From positions 5,134,001 through 5,198,000 of the forward strand of contig NZ_CP109171.1 in assembly GCF_036246005.1 (NCBI RefSeq): a DNA stretch of 64,000 bases. The letters run 5' to 3'. The DNA is from Streptomyces sp. NBC_01723. GTDB lineage: Bacteria; Actinomycetota; Actinomycetes; Streptomycetales; Streptomycetaceae. Each line of letters begins with the position of its first letter. Positions within the stretch are counted from its first letter, which is position 1. Position numbers and translations under genes: made by a program. Positions 20,846 through 27,817 of the stretch are shown here, in pieces. A model generated the notes under the pieces. That model did not search any database, was not told the origin of the DNA, and saw only the letters and a program-made list of their open reading frames with translations.

Positions 20846-21547
20846 GTGGAGCAGCGCAGAGGATCGAGCAGCCAGCCCCTGGAAGGCGCCGGATTCGACC
20901 CGGCATTCATCCCCGGGCTCACCGCGCCCGTGTCCGGTGAGCCGGAGGACGTGAGACGCGACGAGGCGGACGCGGATGTGGGGACCGGGGTGGAGGCGGA
21001 CGGCGTCGCGGACGCCGTGCCGCCCGCCCGGGAATCCGCCGAGGAGTCCGCGGAAACGGACGAGGAGGAGGCGGCCCCCGTGGACGGCCCCGTCTTCGAG
21101 GCCGCCGACCGCCGCGCCCGGATCGTCGCGGACCACAAGGGCGTACGTCTCTCCCTCGACGACCAGAGTTGCGAGTTCCGCTGGGACGAGGTCGGCGCCG
21201 TGGAGACCGAGACGGGCCGCTTCGGCAAGCGGTTCACCGTCACGGTGCACACGCCGGACCGCCGCTGGTACCCGATCGAGATCGAGGCGACGTCCCGGAG
21301 CCGGTTCGCGGAGTGGGAGTCGGCCCTCGACGAGGTCCTGGACGCGTACTTCGAGGACGACGAGCCCGACTCCGAGCCCGACTCCGAGCCCGACTCCGAG
21401 TCCGACCCCGAGCCCGAGGCGACGGCGGACGCCGAGCCGGACGCGAAGACGCCTCTCGCCAAGCCGGACGCCAAGTCGGACGCCGAGTCGGACGCCAAGT
21501 CGGACTCCAAGTCCGGCGGGAAGCCCGCGGCGGACGCCGAGGAGTAA
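20846..21547 (+). CDS. Acidic hypothetical protein with repeated Asp-Ser/Ala-Glu tail
   Basis: About 233 residues. The centre (residues ~85-165) looks folded: VRLSLDDQSCEFRWDEVGAV, FTVTVHTPDRRWYPIEIEA and WESALDEVLDAYF suggest a PH-like beta barrel with a closing helix. The flanks are disordered and very acidic. The tail is built of short tandem repeats (EPDSEPDSEPDSE, then AKSDAESDAKSDSKSG). The GTG at 20846 lies 7 bp after a -10-like CATACT (20833-20838) and has no Shine-Dalgarno site, so a leaderless mRNA is likely. A GTG at 20810 is the alternative. Function unknown. Confidence 0.75.
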   Translation: MEQRRGSSSQPLEGAGFDPAFIPGLTAPVSGEPEDVRRDEADADVGTGVEADGVADAVPPARESAEESAETDEEEAAPVDGPVFEAADRRARIVADHKGVRLSLDDQSCEFRWDEVGAVETETGRFGKRFTVTVHTPDRRWYPIEIEATSRSRFAEWESALDEVLDAYFEDDEPDSEPDSEPDSESDPEPEATADAEPDAKTPLAKPDAKSDAESDAKSDSKSGGKPAADAEE

Positions 21548-21614
21548 GCGCATCGGGTGAAGATCCGCGCACGCCCTCTTGTCCGACCGGCGGCCATGAG
21601 CTTTCTTGACCCTC

Positions 21615-22940
21615 ATGGCGGACCTCACGGGCAACACCAGAGACACGGGCGTGGCGGGCGGGACCGACTCGGCCCCGCGTAAGTCCAGTTGGCGCTACAT
21701 CGGCCCCGGCATCGTCGTCGCGGCGACCGGGGTCGGCGCCGGCGACCTCGTGGCCACCCTGATCGCGGGCAGCAACTTCGGCTACACGCTGCTGTGGGCC
21801 GCGGTCATCGGCTGCCTGGTCAAGATCTCCCTGGCCGAGGCGTGCGGCCGGTGGCACCTGTCCACCGGGACCACGCTCTTCGAGGGCTGGGCGAGCCTCG
21901 GCCGCTGGACCACGTGGTTCTTCGCGATATACGCCGTGATCTGGGGTTTCGTCTACGGCGCGGCCGCGATGTCGTCCAGCGCGCTGCCGCTCCAGGCCCT
22001 CTTCCCGGACGTGATGGACCTCGAATGGTGGGGCATCGCCTGCGGTCTGGTGGGCCTGGTGTTCGTCTGGTTCAACAAGTACAACGTCTTCGAGAAGGTC
22101 ATGACGGTCCTGGTGGGCGTCATGTTCGTCGTGACCGTCTACCTGGCGATCCGCGTCACCCCCAACCTCGGCGACGCCTTCGCCGGCCTCCTCCCGGTCC
22201 TCCCGGACGAGAAGGACTCGATCCTCAACACTCTCGGCCTGATCGGCGGCGTGGGCGGCACCATCACGCTGGCCGCGTACGGCTACTGGGTCAACGCCAA
22301 GGGCTGGACCAACACCGGCTGGATGAAGGTCATGCGCCTGGACAACCGGGTCGCGTACGCCACGACGGGCGTCTTCGTCATCGCCATGCTCTTCGTCGGC
22401 GCGGAACTGCTGCACTCGGCGAACATCGCGATCGCGAGCGGCGACAAGGGCCTGATGCAGCTCGGCGACATCCTGGAGGAGCAGTACGGCACGGCCACCG
22501 GCAAGCTCTTCCTGATCGGCTTCTTCGCCACCTCCTTCACCTCCCTGATCGGCGTCTGGCACGGCGTGAGCCTGATGTTCGCCGACTTCCTGGCGCGCCT
22601 GCGGGGCGAGCGCGAGGCACGCGGCGACGAACTGGCCTCGGGCCGCCGCGAACGCTCCTGGGCGTTCCGCGCGTACCTGCTCTGGCTCACCTTCCCGCCC
22701 ATCGTCCTGCTCTTCCAGGACGAGCCCTTCCGCCTGATCATCATCTACGGCGTCCTGGGCGCCGCCTTCATGCCCTTCCTCGCCCTGACCCTCCTGTGGC
22801 TGCTCAACTCCTCACGCACTCCCCGAGAGTGGCGCAACGGCTGGCTGAGCAACGGCATGCTGGCCATCGCGGGCCTGCTGTTCCTGGTCCTGTGCGTGAA
22901 GCAGGTCTGGGACCAGCCGTGGTCGGAGTTCTTCCAGTAG
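21615..22940 (+). CDS. Nramp-related transporter lacking the DPGN motif
   Basis: About 441 residues with 11 predicted membrane helices. The first helix starts with YIGPGIVVAATGVGAGDLVATL, homologous to Nramp helix 1. Where metal-transporting Nramps have D-P-G-N it has G-A-G-D, and the helix-6 region (GGTITLAAYGYW) lacks the usual M-P-H. It therefore belongs to the divergent Nramp-related group, whose substrates may be Mg2+ or other solutes rather than Mn2+/Fe2+. ATG 21615 is preferred over TTG 21606. Its last ~50 bp are duplicated 1.7 kb downstream. Confidence 0.88.
   Translation: MADLTGNTRDTGVAGGTDSAPRKSSWRYIGPGIVVAATGVGAGDLVATLIAGSNFGYTLLWAAVIGCLVKISLAEACGRWHLSTGTTLFEGWASLGRWTTWFFAIYAVIWGFVYGAAAMSSSALPLQALFPDVMDLEWWGIACGLVGLVFVWFNKYNVFEKVMTVLVGVMFVVTVYLAIRVTPNLGDAFAGLLPVLPDEKDSILNTLGLIGGVGGTITLAAYGYWVNAKGWTNTGWMKVMRLDNRVAYATTGVFVIAMLFVGAELLHSANIAIASGDKGLMQLGDILEEQYGTATGKLFLIGFFATSFTSLIGVWHGVSLMFADFLARLRGEREARGDELASGRRERSWAFRAYLLWLTFPPIVLLFQDEPFRLIIIYGVLGAAFMPFLALTLLWLLNSSRTPREWRNGWLSNGMLAIAGLLFLVLCVKQVWDQPWSEFFQ
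22886..22937 (+). repeat. Left copy of 52-bp direct repeat (3' end of Nramp-like gene)
   Basis: This segment encodes the last 17 residues of the transporter (LCVKQVWDQPWSEFFQ). It recurs in direct orientation at 24582-24633 with one mismatch in 52 bp (g for t at the 36th base). Looser similarity continues upstream to GCGGGCCTGCTG. The two copies bracket the Fic-domain gene. Confidence 0.9.
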
Positions 22941-22953
22941 CGGCAGCGGGGGC

Positions 22954-24402
22954 TCAGCCGCGCCCCTGCTCCGGGGGACGCTGCCCGTCCGGGCCTGCTT
23001 GGTCTCCGTGACCGGCGGGTTGCTGCTGCAGGGCCCCGACCAGGTATTCGGTCAGCTCGGCACGTCCGGCCGTGTCCGTTCGTCGGACGGTCCCGCCGGG
23101 GCCTGACTTCGTCTGAGGCGGATGCTTCATCGTCGGCCCCGGGCCGCCCATCTCCGCGTACTGCCCGTTGACCAGAGCCGGTCCCGGGCCGCCCATCTCC
23201 GCGTACTGCCCGTGGACCAGAGCCGGTCCCGGGCCGTCCGCTTCAAGGTGTTCGTAGCCTCCCGCGGGAGCGGGGGCGTGCAGCGGTTCGTAGTAGCTCT
23301 GGGGTGTCTGCAGCGAGGAGAAGGTCGGGATGACGATGGTCCCTGTCGTGCCCGCGACCGCCGGCCCGTCGTTCTCGTACCAGGGACGGTCGTAGCGGGA
23401 CTCGGTGGGCTCCAGATCGTCGCTGGTGAGGTCCAGTCCCTGCCCCCTCTGCAGGGCGTCGGCGATCTGGTCCAGGGACCGTCCGCCCTGGAAGAGCTGG
23501 TCCATGTCCTTGAAGATCACCGGCTGGAAACCGGCCGCCAGGAGCAGTCGCGGCAGGAGCACGTGCACGTTCAGCCGCCGGTTGGTGTCCTCGAACGGGT
23601 GGATGATGTGGATACTCCGAACCGCTCGCCCGATGGCCTTGAAGCGGTCACGGTCGGTCTCCGACCCATCGAGATCCGCATACAGACGGTCGAGGATCTG
23701 CGTGACCAAACGCTCGACCTCGTCGTGCTTGTAGAGGGTCTCGATGAGGACGTTGGGAGCCCCGTGCATGCGGCCGTACCAGGTGAGGGCGTCCGGTCTG
23801 ACGCCCGTACCGGCGAACCCGTCCCTCTTGACGGTCAGCCGCCTGCCGTCGATCTCCTCGTTCAGCACCGAGGGTGTGGGGGAGCTGGCACGCAGGGGAA
23901 AGCTGGTCGCGTAGCCGTCCTTGCCGGAGGGGTCGAAGTCCTTACCGAGCCCGGACACCACGGAATCGTGCATCGCGTTGTACTTGGCGAAGTCGACCCG
24001 TTCGCCGATGTCGTCGCCGTTGAGGTGCTGGTCGTACGCGGCCGTCATGCTGGACTGGTAACCCGGCGACTCCTGGTGGTCGTACAGCTCCCCGGGGTTC
24101 TGCGGGTGTGTCCGCCGTGCCTCTTCGTGGTGGGCCGGGTCGAGTTGGGCCCGCCACCAGTCGTCACGGGGGAGTACCTCCTCCAGCCGCCGGGGCGCGC
24201 GTACGCCCGGAGCCGTTGTGCTGCCGACTCGCTGGACGGGCATGTCCTTCACCGCACGCGCCACCGCGTCGTTTCCCGCGAGCTGCTGGAGAGACGGAAC
24301 ATCGAGCGGGCGGGACGAGGACACGCCCCGCGACCGGGCCGAGGGCCTCGGAGTGTCGGGGCGCACAGTCGTTTCGTCCGTACGAGAACGACGCAAGTAC
24401 AC
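22954..24402 (-). CDS. Fic-domain protein with eCIS-cargo-like N-terminus
   Basis: 482 residues. Residues 38-51 read LQQLAGNDAVARAV, the LQ..AGN.AV signature found near the N-terminus of many proteins linked to eCIS particles. A Fic fold follows at about residues 210-310, with ALTWYGRMHG and the motif HPFEDTNRRLN near residue 268. The catalytic His, Phe, Asp, Asn and first Arg are kept, but the two Gly of HPF..GNGR are Thr and Arg, and the last Arg is missing. The tail holds two 15-residue repeats around GPGPALV.GQYAEMG. The GTG at 24402 has GGAGGG at 6 bp. A cargo toxin that nucleotidylates a host protein is inferred. Confidence 0.8.
   Translation of the reverse strand: MYLRRSRTDETTVRPDTPRPSARSRGVSSSRPLDVPSLQQLAGNDAVARAVKDMPVQRVGSTTAPGVRAPRRLEEVLPRDDWWRAQLDPAHHEEARRTHPQNPGELYDHQESPGYQSSMTAAYDQHLNGDDIGERVDFAKYNAMHDSVVSGLGKDFDPSGKDGYATSFPLRASSPTPSVLNEEIDGRRLTVKRDGFAGTGVRPDALTWYGRMHGAPNVLIETLYKHDEVERLVTQILDRLYADLDGSETDRDRFKAIGRAVRSIHIIHPFEDTNRRLNVHVLLPRLLLAAGFQPVIFKDMDQLFQGGRSLDQIADALQRGQGLDLTSDDLEPTESRYDRPWYENDGPAVAGTTGTIVIPTFSSLQTPQSYYEPLHAPAPAGGYEHLEADGPGPALVHGQYAEMGGPGPALVNGQYAEMGGPGPTMKHPPQTKSGPGGTVRRTDTAGRAELTEYLVGALQQQPAGHGDQAGPDGQRPPEQGRG
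23141..23230. repeat. Two 45-bp tandem repeats inside the Fic-domain gene
   Basis: Units start at 23141 and 23186 and differ at very few bases (gtt/gtg). In frame they encode two 15-residue copies of GGPGPALV(N/H)GQYAEM, with a partial third copy GGPGPT on the C-terminal side. They form a low-complexity linker in the C-terminal tail. Confidence 0.85.
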
Positions 24403-24557
24403 GCTTGTCCCTCCGGTTCGGCCTGCCGTCAGGGTGGCACTTCCGGAAGAGCCCGGAAAGAGCCGGACGGGCAGCGAGGAATGCCCTCGAAGGACGGTTC
24501 GTAATCCCGCGGTCGATCGTGAGCGGCGCATGGCGGCCTCGGCAACAGCGCTCCGGC

Positions 24558-24633
24558 GATTGCGGGCCTGCTGCTGGTCCCGGTCCTGTGCGTGAAGCAG
24601 GTCTGGGACCAGCCTTGGTCGGAGTTCTTCCAG
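24558..24633 (+). pseudogene. Truncated copy of the Nramp-like gene 3' end
   Basis: Bases 24582-24633 repeat 22886-22937 at 51 of 52 positions, and similarity extends left to about 24558 (AIAGLL..VLCVKQVWDQPWSEFFQ in translation, with one extra codon). No upstream part of a transporter gene is present and the copy continues past the normal stop. It occupies the 294-bp gap between the two cargo-like genes, which otherwise must hold the promoter of the Fic gene. Confidence 0.85.
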
Positions 24634-24696
24634 CCCTGGTTCGCCTTCCGGGCCTCAGACCAGTCCCCGCGGTGGGACCGGCCGGACGGGCCGGGA

Positions 24697-25680
24697 TCAG
24701 CTGAGGTCCATCTCGTCCCCGTCGACTTCCATCGGCTCGGGCGAGGCGCCCCTCGGTGCCTGGGCCTCGGGCGCGAACTTCTCCGTGGCGATGCTCGCCA
24801 GGTTGTCGCGCAGGGCCGGGATACGGGAGTCGCCCGCCTTGATGGCCGGTTGGAGGTTCCGGCCCCAGTAGGCCTCGACGTGGGCGGGGGTACGGCACCC
24901 GGCCGCCCTCAGAAGGCCGGCAATCTGATCGTCATCGCCCTTGCTCCTCGCGACGTCGGGCTTCTGGATCATCCGGTCCAGGTAGTTGAGGATCAGTTCG
25001 TCGCGCGAGACCTTGTCTCCCGAAACGACGGCGTCCCCTTCCACCTGCATGGATTCCTTCAGCTCGAACGGGGTGTTGAAACCCTGGGTCTCGCTTGACA
25101 CGTCGAACTGGAACTCCGGCACCCGTGCGTTCTTGCAATAAATGGACAGGAGCTGGTTGCCCTGCTCACCGAGCTGTCCGGACCAGGCGCCTGAACCCTT
25201 CATCTCGGTGAGCAGCCGGTGCATGTTGTCACCGTTCGACACCTCGATGTCGATGTCCTGCGGTGCCCTGGCTCCCCCGTAGATGTAAGCGATGAGGCTG
25301 CCGCCGAACCGGTACCCGACCTCGATGCTGCGCATCCAGTTGTCGAACTCCTGCAGGACATAGAGAAGTTTGTTCCACCTGGCCTCTTGCTGCTTGGCCA
25401 GTTCGGGCTCCTCGACCTTCAACGCCTCGAACCGCTCTTTCACGGCCGACAGCGTGAGGCCGATCTTGGCCCCCTCCGGAGCAGCGGGACCACCGCTCGC
25501 CGGTGCCCGCTGTACCACCTGGCTGTACGCCTGGTTGCCGATGGCGCGCTGCAACACGACGGCCGAGTGCGGCGTACCGGGCATTCGCGAGGCGGTCACC
25601 GCGGCGGCGTCGACCCGGCGGGGCGCCGTACGGGTGTTCCCGGACCGGGGAGCCTGGGCTCGTTCGTCTTGGGCGTGCAT
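24697..25680 (-). CDS. Nucleotidyltransferase-fold protein with eCIS-cargo-like N-terminus
   Basis: 327 residues. An N-terminal disordered ~40 residues leads to LQRAIGNQAYSQVVQR (43-58), the same LQ..(A/I)GN.A pattern as in the Fic-domain neighbour. Residues ~120-195 resemble a minimal nucleotidyltransferase: GGSL at 126-129, DID at 142-144 and a third Asp at 193 (FQFDV), the metal-binding set of the DNA polymerase beta superfamily. The tail is acidic (PMEVDGDEMDLS). AGGAGG precedes the ATG at 25680. The gene faces the same way as the Fic gene. A delivered effector or a toxin-type nucleotidyltransferase is inferred. No antitoxin partner is visible. Confidence 0.75.
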   Translation of the reverse strand: MHAQDERAQAPRSGNTRTAPRRVDAAAVTASRMPGTPHSAVVLQRAIGNQAYSQVVQRAPASGGPAAPEGAKIGLTLSAVKERFEALKVEEPELAKQQEARWNKLLYVLQEFDNWMRSIEVGYRFGGSLIAYIYGGARAPQDIDIEVSNGDNMHRLLTEMKGSGAWSGQLGEQGNQLLSIYCKNARVPEFQFDVSSETQGFNTPFELKESMQVEGDAVVSGDKVSRDELILNYLDRMIQKPDVARSKGDDDQIAGLLRAAGCRTPAHVEAYWGRNLQPAIKAGDSRIPALRDNLASIATEKFAPEAQAPRGASPEPMEVDGDEMDLS

Positions 25681-25820
25681 GATCCGTCCTCCTGTGGGGC
25701 AAGGCTTGTTGGCACTCTAGCCCCGTCGTTCCAGAGGCGACCCGCCCAAGGGTCGGGGAAGGGAACATCGGGGCACCAGGTGTGCCTCAAGGAGCAGTTG
25801 ACCCGATGCTCCGGCACCGG

Positions 25821-27071
25821 TCATGCCAACCGGTCCCACTCCTTGCTGAGCGCGATCCTCCGCAGCTGATCCATGGTCAGCGCGGGGGTGGCGCGGGTGG
25901 CGGCCTCGTTCTGGTCGCCGGTGTTGAAGGCGCTGATGACCACGCGGAAGCCCTCCGGTCCGGCGCGCAGTGTGTCGGCGGTCCACATCACGACGCCGGA
26001 GCCGCCCTTCTCGCCGGGGCTCTGCCGGGTGGCGACGCGGGTGCCGTCGGGCAGGGTCTCGCCGTCGCCGTACAGCTCGTCGGCGGCCTTGTCCATGCCG
26101 TGCTGCACGTTGATCTGGACGAGGCTCGCGCCCCGGCCGTCGTCCACGACGACGTACGCGTACTCGGACTCCTGCCCGCCCTGCGCGACGACGTTCGCCT
26201 TCTTGGGGAGCAGCCGGGCGAGGGTGTCGGCGACGGCCTTGCCGGAGGCGGCACGGGGCCGCTCGGTGCTCGGCGTCGCCGACGGCTTGCTGGACTCCGG
26301 AATGGCGTCGGCCACCTGGCGCCACACCCCGGCGGTGACGATCCCCCGCAACTGCGCGGTCGTCAGCGGAGGTTCGTCGCGGCTGACCGGGGCGCCCTTC
26401 TGGGCGGGGGAGTTCCACTCGGACAGGGTGACGTAGTGCCCCTCGGCGGTGACCAGGTCGGCGGTCCAGAGCTTGGTCTCCGCGCGGCGGTCCGGATACT
26501 CGTAGCCCCGGTACAACCGCAGCAGCGAACCGTCGGCCAGCCGGTCGGTGACACAGTCGTCGTAGTCCGTGAGGTTCTTGTCGGGGCATTTCCCCACGTC
26601 GCGGATCCGGTCGCTCCCCGGCCGGAGCCGCTCGACGCCCAGGGAGATCGCGGCGGCCCCGGCGCTGTCGTCGAACACGAGCGCCACGCCGGGGCCGGGC
26701 CAGTCGTGCGTCCCCCTGGCCTCCTCCTGGCTGGTCACGCCCTTGGGCAGCTGAGCCTTGAGTTCCCGCAGCAGGTCGTCGCCCGAGTAGGCGGTCGTGG
26801 CGGCGGTCGGAGCGCCGCTCGAGGAGACGCTGGACCGTGCGGGCCCGGCCGGTTCGTCCACCGGCAGGACCAGGGCCCCGCCCACCCCGGCCAGGGCGAC
26901 CCCGGCCATCCCGCCCACCACGGCCGTCCTGCGCCGCAACAGCGCCCGCCGCCCCCGGATCCGCCCGGCGGTGACGAGGGAACCCCGGTCGGTCACGAAG
27001 CCGTCACCGGCGTCGCGCAGGGCGGCGGAGAGCCGGTCCTCGAACGCATCCCGGCCATCTTCCTGGGGCAT
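25821..27071 (-). CDS. Membrane-anchored protein paired with a SigE-family sigma factor
   Basis: 416 residues. A cytoplasmic N-terminus of ~45 residues (DGRDAFEDRLSAALRDAGDGF) is followed by RRR and one membrane helix (VVGGMAGVALAGVGGALVL). A large extracytoplasmic domain contains two similar halves ending TTAQLRGIVTAGVWRQVAD and TMDQLRRIALSKEWDRLA, so it is probably an internal duplication. It is encoded 56 bp after a sigma factor gene. This layout is typical of Streptomyces sigma/anti-sigma-like pairs, but no zinc-binding anti-sigma motif is present. Function unproven. Confidence 0.8.
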   Translation of the reverse strand: MPQEDGRDAFEDRLSAALRDAGDGFVTDRGSLVTAGRIRGRRALLRRRTAVVGGMAGVALAGVGGALVLPVDEPAGPARSSVSSSGAPTAATTAYSGDDLLRELKAQLPKGVTSQEEARGTHDWPGPGVALVFDDSAGAAAISLGVERLRPGSDRIRDVGKCPDKNLTDYDDCVTDRLADGSLLRLYRGYEYPDRRAETKLWTADLVTAEGHYVTLSEWNSPAQKGAPVSRDEPPLTTAQLRGIVTAGVWRQVADAIPESSKPSATPSTERPRAASGKAVADTLARLLPKKANVVAQGGQESEYAYVVVDDGRGASLVQINVQHGMDKAADELYGDGETLPDGTRVATRQSPGEKGGSGVVMWTADTLRAGPEGFRVVISAFNTGDQNEAATRATPALTMDQLRRIALSKEWDRLA

Positions 27072-27127
27072 GGCGAAACCACCCTTTCCACGAGGTGAGA
27101 CGAACCGAACGGCAGCCGCCGCGGCTC

Positions 27128-27637
27128 TCAGGGTCTGGCGTACTCCGACAGGTCCTCGCCCAGCAGCTCCCGCAGCCGCCCGAGCGCCCGCGAACACCGG
27201 GTCCGCACCGCCGCCGAACTGACGCCGAGTACGTCGGCGGTCTGCTCGACCGACCGGTCCTCCCAGTACCGCAGGACGACGACGGCCCGGTCCTTGGCGG
27301 GCAGCCGCGCGAGCGCGTCCAGCAGCGTCAGCCGCAGCGACGCGTCCCCGTCACCGGCGCCCGGCAGATCGGGGAAGACGTCCGTCGCCCGCTCCCCGCT
27401 GCTGCGCCGCCGCTGATGGGCGAGAAAGGTCCGGGTGAGCACGGTCTGCGCGTACGCGGCCGGGTTCTCCACCCGCGCCACCCGCCCCCACCGCAGGTAC
27501 AGCCGGCCCAGGGTCTCCTGCACCAGGTCCTCGGCCAGATGCGTGTCCCCGGCGGTGAGCAGACAGGCGGACCGGTACAGATGCCCGGCCCGCGCCCCCG
27601 CGAACTCGGCGTACTCGTCCGCCCGCCCCTGCCTCAT
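27128..27637 (-). CDS. SigE-family RNA polymerase sigma factor (ECF type)
   Basis: 169 residues. Region 2 is FAGARAGHLYRSACLLTAGDTHLAEDLVQETL and what follows to AYAQTVLTRTFL. Region 4 is seen in LPAKDRAVVVLRYWEDRSVEQTADVLGVSS with its HTH. It matches the actinobacterial SigE/SigM-like subfamily of ECF sigma factors. The ATG at 27637 follows GGGGGAG at 8 bp and gives the normal N-terminus, and an upstream in-frame ATG adds seven residues. The downstream membrane protein may control it. Confidence 0.92.
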   Translation of the reverse strand: MRQGRADEYAEFAGARAGHLYRSACLLTAGDTHLAEDLVQETLGRLYLRWGRVARVENPAAYAQTVLTRTFLAHQRRRSSGERATDVFPDLPGAGDGDASLRLTLLDALARLPAKDRAVVVLRYWEDRSVEQTADVLGVSSAAVRTRCSRALGRLRELLGEDLSEYARP

Positions 27638-27766
27638 GAACACGCTCCCCCGGCCCACCGCTGTAGTGACCTGCCTTCACCTCATTGATGCGTCGAGCCC
27701 CGGAAATGTTTCATACGAATCCCACAGCAGGTGGTCGCCCTGCCCGGTGGGCCACCCACATGGGAA

Positions 27767-27798
27767 GGCCCCCGCCCACGTCACCGCGGGCAGGGGCC
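27767..27798 (-). terminator. Terminator of the chitinase gene
   Basis: GGCCCC-C-GCCC pairs with GCGGGC-A-GGGGCC around an 8-nt loop, 20 bp past the chitinase stop codon, in the 180-bp gap before the sigma factor. In the leftward transcript the stem is followed by TTCC. Confidence 0.55.
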
Positions 27799-27817
27799 TG
27801 AGCCGGATCAGTCGCCC

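Noticed and set aside
18463..21597. 1044-residue leftward open frame
   Set aside because: Antisense to ridA, the permease and the acidic protein gene. Its Ser/Gly and Asp/Arg repeats mirror the codons of the real genes.
22886..24633. Integrative element or prophage with att sites
   Set aside because: The direct repeats look like attachment sites, but there is no integrase, excisionase or tRNA. Kept as a possible cassette exchange only.
24592..25098. 168-residue rightward frame starting with the Nramp-like tail
   Set aside because: Only its first 15 residues match the transporter end. The rest is antisense to the nucleotidyltransferase-fold gene. Read as a truncated copy, not a gene.
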